Origin: Leptospiraceae bacterium
GTDB lineage: Bacteria; Spirochaetota; Leptospiria; Leptospirales; Leptospiraceae
Direction: 5' to 3'
Length of the DNA stretch: 56,292 bases
Assembly (NCBI GenBank): GCA_017996175.1
Contig: JAGOHK010000018.1
Span: 1 to 56,292, forward strand
A program made the translations under genes and the position numbers. Positions 11,301 through 17,648 of this stretch are shown piece after piece (the stretch's first letter is position 1; each line of letters opens with the position of its first letter). The notes under the pieces were generated by a model. The model made no database searches. It saw only the letters and a list, made by a program, of their open reading frames with translations, and was not told where the DNA came from.

Positions 11301-13420
11301 TTTCCTCTGGCTTCATGATCTCTTGCTTTTGCTTCGTAGTAACGAAATGTTTTTTCTATTTCCGATTTGTTTAATTCTACTCCTAACTCAACATCATAGT
11401 TTTCCAAAAAAATTCTAAGTTCATCAAAAGAGCCAGCCACGTTACCCATTGCTTCAAAATTTTTAGATTTTAGTAAATGGCTTTTTAGACAGGTTGGATT
11501 ATTTGTGCAGACGGAAAGTTTTTGACAGAAGGGATTTATATCGCATTCTGGATTTTTTTTTGCAGGCTCTAGAAATGAATCAAGAGTTTCATTGCTTTCT
11601 TTAAATTTTTTTCCTTCATAGAGTCCTTTTGATTTAATATAGGTAACTAAATCAAACAGGGATTTTGATTTTTCTTTAAGTTTATTCTCTTTTAAAATTT
11701 GATCCGTATATTGAATTTTTTCTAAGTAATTTTTGTCGGCAGAAATATGTTGTTCTAAGTCAGCTATAATATAACGCAAATCTTCTAGACTAGCTGTTTT
11801 ATCATTCATTAGTTCCATATACCTTTCTGGAATGATACTTGATTTTGGGGCAAATTCTAATTTGGCGAGTTTACGTTTTACTTCTCTTTTCTCAAAATAA
11901 TCAGGATATTCCCTTAGAATTGTTTCATAGAATATCTTAGCTTGACTGAATTCCTTTGTTTTTTCTTTTTCGCCACCTACTAATTTTAAAATAGAGGCTA
12001 ATACTTGTTTATCTTTCGTTTGAAATTTAACTTTTTCGTAGAAATCGAGTAATTTTATATCCGATCTTTTTTGCTGACTACGGTAAAGTCTTCTTATCCC
12101 CAGAGCATAAGTAAGTGCGTGATTTGGATCATTTTCGAATTTAAGCATTTTACCTAAAAATTCTTTTGCTTCTTTTATTTGACCTTTTTCTAATAGGTAC
12201 TCTGTTTTATGGTCATCGACTTTAGCCTCATAAATGGAAAATAGTGGATCTTTTTCGAAAAATAATTTGATAGAATCAAGAGCAAGAAAGTAGTGATCCT
12301 GTGTTTTTCGAAGGCGAAGTGCAAAGTTCATTTGACTTTCTATATCTGTCTTTTTGGGAATTGGTCCTGATTCGGGAATGAAGTAAATATTAATTGTATT
12401 ATAGAGAGCGGCGGAATACAAAATACTTCCCTTATTAAAAAAAGAAAATTTTGTATCGAATACAGAAACAGAATCAGTCGTAAGAATTTTTTCTTCTCTG
12501 GTGGTTAAATCCAGTTTGATGATTAGGCTATTATCCCCTAGATCTAGATACCCATTTTTATTTGTATCTCTCCGGATAGATGTGAAATAAAGAAATTTTG
12601 CATCCGGAGAAAAAGAAGGGGAAAAATTTAGGAAGGAATCTGTTGTTAGCCGCTCTTCTGTATTTGTATCTAAATTGATTCGGTAAATTTCTCCTTCTTT
12701 TGTATCTTGAAAAGAAAGGTAAACAATGTTTTTCCCGTCAAAGGAAAATTGGGGAGAGGCTGCCCCATTTTTTGTAATTGGAATCATTTTTTCTGGGTTG
12801 GATAAATCTAGTAGGACTAAGTTTTGTAGTCCTGGCGAAAAACGATCACTTGCGAATACGATTCGTTTGCCATCGGGAGCCCAGGCTGGATCTGTATCTG
12901 TAAAACTATCTCTTTGTTTTGCATCTGAAAAATTTCGATTGGTGAGAAAAAATTTTTCTTCGACTAGTTCTTTATTTCCGGAAAGGTATTTCTCCATTAG
13001 TTTTGCTGGATTTAATTCGAGTAACACTATATCTCCTGCAGAATCATTTTCTTCGGAAACAAAAAGTAATTTTTTTCCATCAGGACTGATTGCTGGTTTG
13101 TATTCAGGAGCGGGGTGGGCGGTTATTGGAACGATAATTGCTGATCGTAAATCTCTAAACCATATATCATAATTTCCAGAGTGATCTGTTGTGTAAAAAA
13201 GATAACGTCCATCCAGTGTTGTCGAATTATAGAGATTATTCCCTTTTTGAACCGTGAGTGGAAATGGCTTTTCGTCTCCTTTGCCGAAGTAATTGGATGC
13301 TATGGATTCATATTCGAAAGGAGCAGGTGTGATTTTTACTTTTTTTTGAAATGCCGCGCACTGATAAAACAGAAAAATGCAAGCTAAAATATTCATCCAA
13401 TTTCTTTTCACAAGGAACAT
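5351..13420 (-). CDS. Giant lipoprotein: PD40 propeller, TPR-like repeats, two degenerate CHAT-like regions
   Basis: A 2689-residue predicted lipoprotein of unknown function. The N-terminus (positive start, hydrophobic core, LFYQC with Cys21) fits a relaxed spirochaete lipobox. Residues about 55-360 are TolB/PD40-like blades, with repeats of the SPDGKKLLFVS and WAPDGKRIVFASDR type. Most of the rest is helical with TPR-like units, for example near residues 1090-1200. Residues about 1600-1860 resemble a CHAT domain (ITIIPDQSLANFDFGSI near 1694; DVIQSAGVPFILAKE near 1850), and so do the last ~290 residues (LSSFYIKIPMEL near 2480 and INWNGYRLYTN at the end). In both, the usual catalytic His and Cys positions are missing (LVVLNKTKF, WFLANSD). 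AAGGA lies upstream of the ATG. It may be co-transcribed with the NmrA-type gene 41 bp upstream. Confidence 0.75.
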   Translation of the reverse strand: MFLVKRNWMNILACIFLFYQCAAFQKKVKITPAPFEYESIASNYFGKGDEKPFPLTVQKGNNLYNSTTLDGRYLFYTTDHSGNYDIWFRDLRSAIIVPITAHPAPEYKPAISPDGKKLLFVSEENDSAGDIVLLELNPAKLMEKYLSGNKELVEEKFFLTNRNFSDAKQRDSFTDTDPAWAPDGKRIVFASDRFSPGLQNLVLLDLSNPEKMIPITKNGAASPQFSFDGKNIVYLSFQDTKEGEIYRINLDTNTEERLTTDSFLNFSPSFSPDAKFLYFTSIRRDTNKNGYLDLGDNSLIIKLDLTTREEKILTTDSVSVFDTKFSFFNKGSILYSAALYNTINIYFIPESGPIPKKTDIESQMNFALRLRKTQDHYFLALDSIKLFFEKDPLFSIYEAKVDDHKTEYLLEKGQIKEAKEFLGKMLKFENDPNHALTYALGIRRLYRSQQKRSDIKLLDFYEKVKFQTKDKQVLASILKLVGGEKEKTKEFSQAKIFYETILREYPDYFEKREVKRKLAKLEFAPKSSIIPERYMELMNDKTASLEDLRYIIADLEQHISADKNYLEKIQYTDQILKENKLKEKSKSLFDLVTYIKSKGLYEGKKFKESNETLDSFLEPAKKNPECDINPFCQKLSVCTNNPTCLKSHLLKSKNFEAMGNVAGSFDELRIFLENYDVELGVELNKSEIEKTFRYYEAKARDHEARGNSSPENRLHLRDAAFHYFFNVENMYLLKEKNLFVDDLYKDYAVYYQRKMVDSIFNYAQKQAQDRTNTLLEKLNLLGKENLNVLGRSTTLLSALADNRLMHYLKFLGDFRDLKNDTILGKPGEPDDALKIIDAHFILSRPRARPVLYLASLYGYSYYLINKSLIYETHYRETRTMTTARKESILRDLRNAENELKWIIFADPLYADAHQLLGWLYQYIDIFKSTKPSPDENSDGEVYADTYEKYFSEKHFEENINLYKQVLDMLGNIPNKKILSDLNLNLANNYLLLQNYPKAKEHYAKVENYGENIIEQIQFENYKQTALFNFNYARSLISMGEYEKASQYLEKTANIYYENEYYEEVGKNPAGLNQNKKKKEKTIYEVNNKLVLIYSLQGLAQREAGNYVNAINAYKKALALNYNSGYVNNINIYSSLALCYQKVEKYHLSDYYISKVEVEYKKFKAKEKFKIPSLPEKFWNFLLPDRVRVIGAGRFPGELEPEEHYLLAQGIKIQNRREEGEFEEVEKEILSREEFLKETGLNKLIIGEEISLNAKYKMGYDNFIQGKYQKALSHYDEFLELVKSAKIKTPNKIKEKRKILKRKSYTLFRLIETSRASHDKLLLVLRDNINDLLSEKNTFVQSCVQNSKQTKKESDLRRLCEENFDREWYIYDPLLGLSYFYLGEVLNARGEYDSAFYYYGIAIPLLKDPAEIPVENIGLPGDLFLKTERLRLKINLAVIYLRLGDNKQFLSTIAETEDLASEFQAVEDFVKIKLLKAKFLFAKAKSKLELTQVIQELESAEKNMFKSYSSLIDLEDEFFYELYELFQETNFKLGNWKEIHSKEEKLYNVLLFKHFQNTHIIFEEEKLEGLSQYTKELIRKDSENNTKYKSLVNSRKPLANLLAPRIEINSEIERVMDLVQKFFPEKKVFFEIKDFTKPENIYPNQTVIRFIKIQDSLIINHIRNGKENFSSLVIKEDIKNTLSAFFADELEKNKTGEITIIPDQSLANFDFGSILIQNQSLSNLVKINYAFTMRQVNPISHKNIQFTNIINTTKEKDEKDIIDNGRFIETKHTKKLGPILNDSDILNTEIRYANGNIFSPSVKGFINLKEFAEKTTSLSLVVLNKTKFDSKSLFRTIATFDVIQSAGVPFILAKEDNSINPLNLTDYESIRKANGKLLIPMEDISLNPNKLDYNIVKEAALKLERKKKYRQALSLFLQADTLVNPQNKEEILDSELNLARIKSKTIPKTKRFIFYERLLKKQDTSNANKIIIYESLLHECYINFNNNYCRDHFKKYYRTLKSASDLDSETKEKSKVLVNFYIQTNNGAIKNLEKNYQNFLKSVSFADLFLFHEDMSKIFLKNFILDKAEFHAKQLVKMASDKEEKQLALDLVNQIELQSYFTRKSESVDLSDVAESIYRDGISKNWQNMDEKIQSFDRKTYDDALLKYKQRLYTIWKKINIGTEFNPLQLISENTSTGKSVYSLINQTDRALLFNLLLNSIPYQVNTEVNNVFDAFLDLQKEEGHKIQNYYMQVAWAEKLFTYGDYKNTEKYLNKIEPDLENFVYDQKLLTRFEFLKFKTLSIKGDPDKKIKSLNNGYLEADNEWFAYYKEGKSKEVTQFIPLINEVLNKNLDKPFANINKQEFLDFITYLEGLAFSRNNSEVFLDLAFYRDKIEEIDRLHKNTINFSKLPLAESFTSSLLKKIPVGQEFIAVVNFGLQTFSIKIENGKSNGDILFSDYREMKNNILNYHKQVREKGNSILLKDYIEGKFRNKIAIRKNKLSYLYLSSFYIKIPMELKEEDNYYIVQNPNLLVNRDVKKLSDFFKVNFGIQKFPSSFGNDKELKRLENLEIKERSGNTSPSFISGEKLYLSSNAILQFDKNPLTELRLEERKGAWFLANSDLYETSFYKDDINISLNYLDKIHHGPGVFSISRQSNIANILFMKTLFQNAPLQMNLKTRFLESIKAVKSKYPQEINWNGYRLYTNTLLEE

Positions 13421-13461
13421 TGTTTTGAAAATCCTTCCACTTTCAACTGAAACTTTCTCTT

Positions 13462-14310
13462 TTAGGAATTTTTATTTTCAGTTAAAAACTCCAAAAAAGT
13501 TCTAGGTTCTCGACCCAAAAGCCTTTTTGTTTCTTCGTTCGATTTAAGTCGGCTACCTGCTTTCCAAGCTGCATTTAGTTTTAAAAATAGCTCTATTTTC
13601 CACTCCGGCATATTCATTTTCTTTAAAAATCCTCTATAATCCGTCGGGTCTATATCTATATAGTTTATCTTTCGACCAAGCGTTTTTGTGAAAAATTCTG
13701 CGATTTCTATATTATCATAATCATGTCCTGAAAGATAATATGTATTACCCGCATGTCCTTCTTCTAGTAGTGCTTTTACAGCTACCTCTGCAATATCTAC
13801 TGTATCTATCATACTCTTTTTGGTATCGCCTTGCGAAAAATAAAAAGTATCCTCATTTTGAATAGACTCTGCACAAAATTCGATATAGTTCTGGTAAAAA
13901 TGAGAGGGCGCAATCAGAGTAAACGGAATATTAGCCTCTATAAGTAAATTTTTAATTTCTCCGTGCCATCGTAGAAGTGGGAATTCTGACTTAGGGTCAG
14001 CGCCCGATACAGAAATGGAGACGATATGAGAAATATTTTTTGTTTTACTCAGAATATTTTTCATCATGTTTACCATATCAATCTCCATTGGTGGAACTAG
14101 AAAAATTTTATCCACACCGGATAACGCATTATCTATGGAAGTAATCTCATTATAATCTAAATAGAGAACTTCAGAATGTTCCTGTAATTTCCTATTTAAT
14201 TTTTTTGTGTCTCGAACTCCTGCTATTGGACGATTCCCTTTTTGAATTAATTTTTCTAAAACATAAGAGCCAATCACTCCCGTCGCGCCTGTCACTAAAA
14301 TTTTTTCCAT
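13462..14310 (-). CDS. NmrA-family NAD(P)-binding oxidoreductase
   Basis: Short-chain dehydrogenase-like protein of the NmrA/QOR2 (YtfG) type, 282 residues. The Rossmann motif is at the extreme N-terminus (ILVTGATGVIGSYVL), and the family's PSHFYQNYIEF and NTYYLSGHDY stretches follow. These proteins either reduce quinones or small carbonyl compounds or act as redox sensors by binding NADP, and the sequence does not show which. The giant lipoprotein gene follows 41 bp downstream on the same strand, but a functional link is not evident. The upstream side borders the repeat-rich toxin-antitoxin island. Confidence 0.85.
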   Translation of the reverse strand: MEKILVTGATGVIGSYVLEKLIQKGNRPIAGVRDTKKLNRKLQEHSEVLYLDYNEITSIDNALSGVDKIFLVPPMEIDMVNMMKNILSKTKNISHIVSISVSGADPKSEFPLLRWHGEIKNLLIEANIPFTLIAPSHFYQNYIEFCAESIQNEDTFYFSQGDTKKSMIDTVDIAEVAVKALLEEGHAGNTYYLSGHDYDNIEIAEFFTKTLGRKINYIDIDPTDYRGFLKKMNMPEWKIELFLKLNAAWKAGSRLKSNEETKRLLGREPRTFLEFLTENKNS

Positions 14311-14377
14311 AGATTTACAATTTTTAATTCTTATAAAGAAAAAGAAATCAAAAATCAGAATTTAAATCTCTGTCCTC

Positions 14378-14509
14378 TGTCAAAACGATAGCTACTACCT
14401 AATAGCCTCCGGCACTGCCATTGACTGGCTCAGGCAAAAAGTTCTTACCCTCACATCCCAGGGTTGGCAGGATGCGGATAAGCGCTCTAAGCCAGAAGAC
14501 TTTGAGTGA
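14378..14509 (+). repeat. Remnant repeat R1 (3' end of an unknown coding sequence)
   Basis: This 132-bp segment reads openly as a peptide starting CQNDSYYLIASGTAIDW and ending KRSKPEDFE plus stop, but has no start codon and an in-frame stop just upstream at 14363. A 132-bp copy with about nine differences lies at 15872-16003, and a shorter copy of the 3' part lies near 16717-16767. It looks like the tail of a gene that has been duplicated and truncated. I do not recognise the protein. Confidence 0.7.
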
Positions 14510-14558
14510 GCTAGTAAATAGAAATTACAGAAAAATATTGCCCGAAAACTACAACTAA

Positions 14559-15011
14559 CTACTTTCAAATGCAAAAAGTAACTCTGATTTAGAAAAAATT
14601 ATATCTAGTCCGATTCTCTTTGTTACGGCCGTAAATGATTATGCTATCACGAAAGGACACTGGTTAAAAATTGGCACACTTCCGATAGAAGATCGTCTAA
14701 AGGAACTTCCTCCTCAGTATATCCAAGATGCTATACGACGTGATAAGTTTACCATTTATTATCATGATGGAAGAATAGAAGAAGCAACTTTAGAACAATG
14801 TCGCGGACTAGAAAGTGTATCTGTCTGGCCGCTTGAAGCAATGGAAGAGCGCCTAAATGATCACTATGCAGGACGATTGAATTATCATGTGGTTAAGATG
14901 ATGTATCCCGAACTATCACATGCAGAAATTAAAAAACGAATGGCTGAAACCGCCCAAAAACTAGCAAAGAAAAAGATTACCCGTCAAACTAGAAAAATCG
15001 CCGCAGCGTAA
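14559..15011 (+). pseudogene. 5'-truncated coding remnant with no start codon
   Basis: An open frame runs from after the stop at 14556-14558 to TAA at 15009-15011 and gives about 150 residues of protein-like sequence (FVTAVNDYAITKGHWLK, later MEERLNDHYAGRLNYHVV and a basic C-terminus KKKITRQTRKIAAA). The first ATG lies more than 90 codons in, there is no ribosome site, and the frame opens in mid-domain. It is best read as the 3' part of a lost gene. Its last 135 bp are copied at 15686-15820. I do not recognise the family. Confidence 0.55.
14877..15011 (+). repeat. Direct repeat DR1 (135 bp)
   Basis: This forms the last 45 codons of the truncated remnant, from TTGAATTATCATGTGG to its TAA. The copy DR2 at 15686-15820 differs at only three positions, all in the first 16 bp. 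The two copies bracket the TumE-like toxin-antitoxin pair exactly, which suggests that the pair was inserted into, or duplicated together with, this sequence. Confidence 0.85.
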
Positions 15012-15068
15012 AGGAAAGTGAGGATATTTTTTGCTTGAAAAAGTCGTTCTGGTATGGGATGTTAAATC

Positions 15069-15356
15069 ATGCTTACACTAGAACCCAAACTCGGAACCTT
15101 TTTATTAAATACAACTCAGTCCAATGATTTGCAAGAAGCATTTCATAAGGTTTTCACAGAATATCTCAATTTGAAAGTCAATGCTTTAGAAAAAGCAATT
15201 TCTGATTTGGAAAAAAAATACAACGGGAATTACGAACGCTTTTTATTATTTTATAAAGCGAATCATGATGAGATCACGGAAAGTGATTTTTATCTTTGGG
15301 ATGAAACAATGTCATTATTGGAGCACTACAGGGAAATTAAAAAGACTTGGAATTAA
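15069..15356 (+). CDS. Putative antitoxin of a TumE-like toxin-antitoxin pair
   Basis: A 95-residue acidic, helix-rich protein (LNLKVNALEKAISDLEKKY, then FYLWDETMSLLEHYREIKKTW). The pattern of a central coiled helix and a tryptophan-containing acidic tail is familiar from small proteins encoded next to DUF6516/TumE-type toxins, but I recognise the arrangement more than the sequence. The next gene starts inside its 3' end (10-bp overlap), as in type II toxin-antitoxin operons. The pair sits between the two 135-bp direct repeats. The antitoxin role is inferred from order and size. Confidence 0.55.
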   Translation: MLTLEPKLGTFLLNTTQSNDLQEAFHKVFTEYLNLKVNALEKAISDLEKKYNGNYERFLLFYKANHDEITESDFYLWDETMSLLEHYREIKKTWN

Positions 15357-15685
15357 ATTTATTTTTATCCGAAGTATTTTCTGCTTCTTCAAATTTAAAC
15401 TTTGTAAAAAACATTGAGGTAACAACAGAAATATTTTTGACTAAGGGAAGAATATTTCTTCTTGATGGAAGTTTTCTAAAGTTCTATTACAATTCTAAAA
15501 CTGAAGTCTTATCATTTGCATGGATTAAAGAAGAAAAAAGAATTTGGGGCTTTGATTCTGATTTCGTCAAAGGCTGGCACATGCATCCTTTGGACAATCC
15601 AAACTTTCATTTACCTAAAGAATATCATTCCATTTCAGAAATATTTTCTCAGTTCGCAATTGCATATCGGATCATTAATCCATAA
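15347..15685 (+). CDS. TumE/DUF6516-like putative toxin
   Basis: A 112-residue protein with RIFLLDGSFLKFYYN, then a W- and H-rich strand region (SFAWIKEEKRIWGFDSD, KGWHMHPLDNP) and a final helix. This matches the general layout of the DUF6516 (TumE) family, where an LxDGS strand is followed by an aromatic WDN/PHH-type segment. Translation would start at TTG within the upstream gene. The stop codon (15683-15685) lies directly against the direct repeat DR2, so the C-terminus may have been set by the recombination that created the junction. Alternative: a hypothetical protein unrelated to toxins. Confidence 0.55.
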   Translation: MELNLFLSEVFSASSNLNFVKNIEVTTEIFLTKGRIFLLDGSFLKFYYNSKTEVLSFAWIKEEKRIWGFDSDFVKGWHMHPLDNPNFHLPKEYHSISEIFSQFAIAYRIINP

Positions 15686-15820
15686 TTGAACTATCACGCG
15701 GTTAAGATGATGTATCCCGAACTATCACATGCAGAAATTAAAAAACGAATGGCTGAAACCGCCCAAAAACTAGCAAAGAAAAAGATTACCCGTCAAACTA
15801 GAAAAATCGCCGCAGCGTAA
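15686..15820 (+). repeat. Direct repeat DR2 (135 bp)
   Basis: Second copy of DR1 (14877-15011), beginning immediately after the TumE-like stop codon and ending at the same TAA. Only three transitions separate the copies, near the left end. It lacks the upstream part of the remnant and has no start of its own, so it is not a gene. Confidence 0.85.
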
Positions 15821-15871
15821 TTTCCCCGTTATGTCTGTTGTCAAACGAACAAAAATCTAGACTATGTGCTT

Positions 15872-16003
15872 TGTCAAAACGACAGCTACTACCTAATAGC
15901 CTCCGGTACTGCCATTGACTGGCTCAGGCAAAAAGTTCTTATCCTCACCTCTCAGGGTTGGCAGGATTTGGATAAGCGCTCTAAGCCAGAAGACTTTGAG
16001 TAG
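15872..16003 (+). repeat. Remnant repeat R2
   Basis: Copy of R1 with the same length (132 bp) and the same reading frame, ending KRSKPEDFE and stop (TAG here, TGA in R1). The sequence diverges from R1 just before and just after this block. It directly abuts the 3' end of the VapC-like gene on the opposite strand. Confidence 0.7.
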
Positions 16004-16014
16004 TAAATGAATTA

Positions 16015-16410
16015 TCAGGCAAGAAAAGAGTCATTGTAGTTGGAATATTGAAGTATATTCTCATCGTCAGTAATTAGCTTGTATTTGGATTCAATAGATT
16101 GACATATTAGAATTCTGTCAAATGGGTCTTTGTGTATGTCTGGTAACAATTCTAAATGCTTTAAAATAACTCCTTCAATTGAATTCAGATTGAAATTATG
16201 ATTTTCGATTTGCGTTTCGATATACTCGAAATAAGGAGAGGGTAAGGGAAGTTTTCCGATTTTTGCTTTAATTATCATTTCCCATAAAGAGGCGGTACTT
16301 ACAAAGATTTTATTTTCCATATCTTCGATAATTTCTCTATGTTCTGATTTTAGTAAATTACTTCCAGTAATATACCAAAGAAAGATATGAGTATCCAATA
16401 AAAAATTCAT
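16015..16410 (-). CDS. PIN-domain toxin (VapC-like)
   Basis: A 131-residue PIN-domain ribonuclease toxin. It begins MNFLLDTHIFLWYITG, with the first catalytic Asp, then has STASLWEMIIKAKIGKL with the conserved Glu and DPFDRILICQSIE with the later acidic residues, followed by LITDDENI. This matches the PIN_Sll0205-like subgroup of type II toxins. It overlaps the antitoxin gene by 4 bp and is translated after it. All acidic active-site positions seem present, so it should be functional. Confidence 0.88.
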   Translation of the reverse strand: MNFLLDTHIFLWYITGSNLLKSEHREIIEDMENKIFVSTASLWEMIIKAKIGKLPLPSPYFEYIETQIENHNFNLNSIEGVILKHLELLPDIHKDPFDRILICQSIESKYKLITDDENILQYSNYNDSFLA

Positions 16411-16634
16411 ACAACCCCAAAGCCCTTCAGAATATCATTTGATAATTCATCGAAAAAAGAATCTGGAATTTGAAAATCATTCTTAGCTAAACCAAAAGGT
16501 CTTTTTTTAGTTTTTTTTTCTTTATCTTGTATCGGAAGAATGATAATTTCAACTTCTTGCCCAATCCATTTGGTAATTTGAGGGAGTTTTATGATTTCAG
16601 AAATTAGCTTTGTTTGAATTCTATATGCTTCCAT
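16407..16634 (-). CDS. Antitoxin of the VapBC-like pair
   Basis: A 75-residue protein upstream of and overlapping the PIN toxin. The N-terminal half (IQTKLISEIIKLPQITKWIGQEVEIIIL) fits a small swapped-hairpin DNA-binding fold of the VapB/AbrB or DUF2281 kind. The C-terminal half (FFDELSNDILKGFGVV) would bind the toxin. AAAGGTGG lies upstream of the ATG, a good ribosome site. The pair probably represses its own promoter, and a small AT-rich palindrome at 16689-16702 is a candidate operator. Confidence 0.75.
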   Translation of the reverse strand: MEAYRIQTKLISEIIKLPQITKWIGQEVEIIILPIQDKEKKTKKRPFGLAKNDFQIPDSFFDELSNDILKGFGVV

Positions 16635-16688
16635 TTTTTTAACCCACCTTTCCCTTAATTCTTAGCAAAGTAGAGTTTTTTGTAAAGC

Positions 16689-16702
16689 ATATAATTTTAT
16701 AT
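16689..16702. promoter_or_regulatory. Possible operator upstream of the vapBC-like operon
   Basis: ATATAATTTTATAT is a perfect palindrome about 55 bp upstream of the antitoxin start. Toxin-antitoxin operons are usually autoregulated through such sites. The sequence is made only of A and T in an AT-rich gap, so chance is a real alternative. Confidence 0.3.
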
Positions 16703-16716
16703 ACTTTTTAGTAAAA

Positions 16717-16767
16717 GGCTGGAGGATTTATTTAGATAAGCGCTCTAAGCCAGAAGATTTTGAGTGA
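16717..16767 (+). repeat. Remnant repeat R3 (short copy)
   Basis: Contains the 3' part of R1/R2 (GATAAGCGCTCTAAGCCAGA and on to GAGTGA), preceded by GGCTGGAGGATTT, which aligns imperfectly with the same part of R2. It lies just outside the VapBC-like operon, so that operon is bracketed by R2 and R3 as the TumE-like pair is by DR1 and DR2. Confidence 0.6.
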
Positions 16768-16800
16768 GTTAGATTTCGTAATTTAATTGCCCTTATTTTC

Positions 16801-16836
16801 TAATCATAGTAATCACATTAATCATACGAATCACAG
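16801..16836. repeat. Four tandem 9-bp units
   Basis: TAATCATAG, TAATCACAT, TAATCATAC and GAATCACAG stand in direct tandem and are followed by TTCAGACAATGG. The units share AATCAY and differ at the ends, so this is an old or selected short tandem array. Function is unknown. Confidence 0.6.
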
Positions 16837-17049
16837 TTCAGACAATGGTTTCCTTCGTGATGGGGATACATATAGTTTACCTCCAAAGTTAACTCACGGG
16901 ATAGCTGGAGAGTTAGGATAAAATTTTTACAGGTAACTCTCCCATTATGTTTACTCTTATCCGTCCTCTCAACCTAAGTGTATCGCCATCATATACAAAG
17001 TGTATAGAAATAGTATACAAATTACCTGCAAGGGAAGTGGGGAAAATAA

Positions 17050-17264
17050 GTAACGTGAGTTCGGTGTAAGGATTTTGAATTTGTCGCCAGGGCTATTCCC
17101 GAAATTCCACCCGCTATCGCCACTACCGCCAAGCGATATCGGGAATCTCTAGTTCTAAGTAGCATTTTATAGTTATTGAGACCCCCGACAGAAAATTTCG
17201 GGGGTGACAGAGAGTAATCTTCCGTTACATCGAACTGACGTTTCTTGCATCGAATTCACGTTAA
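17050..17264. mobile_element. MITE-like element, copy 1 (about 215 bp)
   Basis: Terminal inverted repeats are GTAACGTGAGTTCGGTGTAA on the left and TGCATCGAATTCACGTTAA on the right, imperfect over about 20 bp. The interior has two hairpins: ATTCCCGA with TCGGGAAT, and CCCCCGA with TTTCGGGGG. It encodes nothing. A second copy of nearly equal length in opposite orientation lies at 52995-53205, and the hairpin core recurs at 38844-38934. No transposase is in the window, so it would have to move in trans. Confidence 0.72.
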
Positions 17265-17309
17265 GTAGCTAATTTCCATTTGCCGCAAAATCCTGCTTAT
17301 CTCTATTAT

Positions 17310-17401
17310 TGACTTTGGGCTGACAGTAGCGTTAGCCGCGTGAGCAGCGCCAGCAGCTTAAGCGTTGACTTTCCGTTAAATGAGGTAAACGCTTGTTATG
17401 C
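17310..17401. other. GC-richer patch with inverted repeat, weakly attC-like
   Basis: AAGCGTT (17360-17366) and AACGCTT (17388-17394) form a perfect 7-bp inverted repeat followed at once by GTTATGC. On the minus strand this reads GCATAACAAGCG, which looks like the left end of many integron attC sites. I cannot find a convincing matching right end, and no integrase is present. The patch stands out by composition from its AT-rich surroundings. Confidence 0.25.
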
Positions 17402-17509
17402 GAAATAAATTATTTAGTAAATTTATTTTTTTCTTTGCCCTAAAAAAAAAATGTATTTTTTAGTATTATATTGAACATCGTTAAAGCATATCATTTAGGG
17501 GCAAAGTTA

Positions 17510-17629
17510 ATGGAAGAGAAGATTAATTTTATAGATAAAAAGTTGGTTCATAAGGTAAAAGACGAAAATGTTCATATTTATAATATGCGCCGAGCTCTCC
17601 CGCGTGAGATCAATGTAAGTTTTTTTTGA
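17510..17629 (+). CDS. 5' fragment of the AfsA-like gene, ending at a frameshift
   Basis: ATG at 17510 has a strong ribosome site (AGGGG at 17497-17501, 8-nt spacing) and opens 39 codons with the AfsA N-terminal signature LVHKVKDENVHIYN. The frame hits TGA right after a run of eight T (17620-17627). With seven T the frame would continue as SFFETILIPKLEATQQ straight into the following open frame. This is therefore the true start of the AfsA-like gene, separated by one extra T. The cause may be a sequencing error, a real mutation, phase variation or polymerase slippage. Confidence 0.75.
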   Translation: MEEKINFIDKKLVHKVKDENVHIYNMRRALPREINVSFF

Positions 17630-17648
17630 AACTATTCTTATTCCAAAA

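Larger units (their letters stand above)
16635..17509. other. Gene-free stretch between the VapBC-like operon and the AfsA-like operon
   Basis: These 875 bp contain no convincing gene. In order they hold the vapB promoter region, a third remnant repeat (16717-16767), a 9-bp tandem repeat, a MITE-like element (17050-17264) and a GC-richer patch with an inverted repeat (17310-17401). Directly after the tandem repeat an open frame reads NGFLRDGDTYSLPPKL and stops near 16920. It may be a decayed gene tail, but it has no start. Confidence 0.6.

Noticed and set aside
5351..13420. Craspase-like (TPR-CHAT) defence protease
   Set aside because: There is a lipoprotein signal, no catalytic His/Cys, and no CRISPR or Cas gene nearby.
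16801..16836. CRISPR-like array
   Set aside because: The units are 9 bp and directly adjacent, without spacers.
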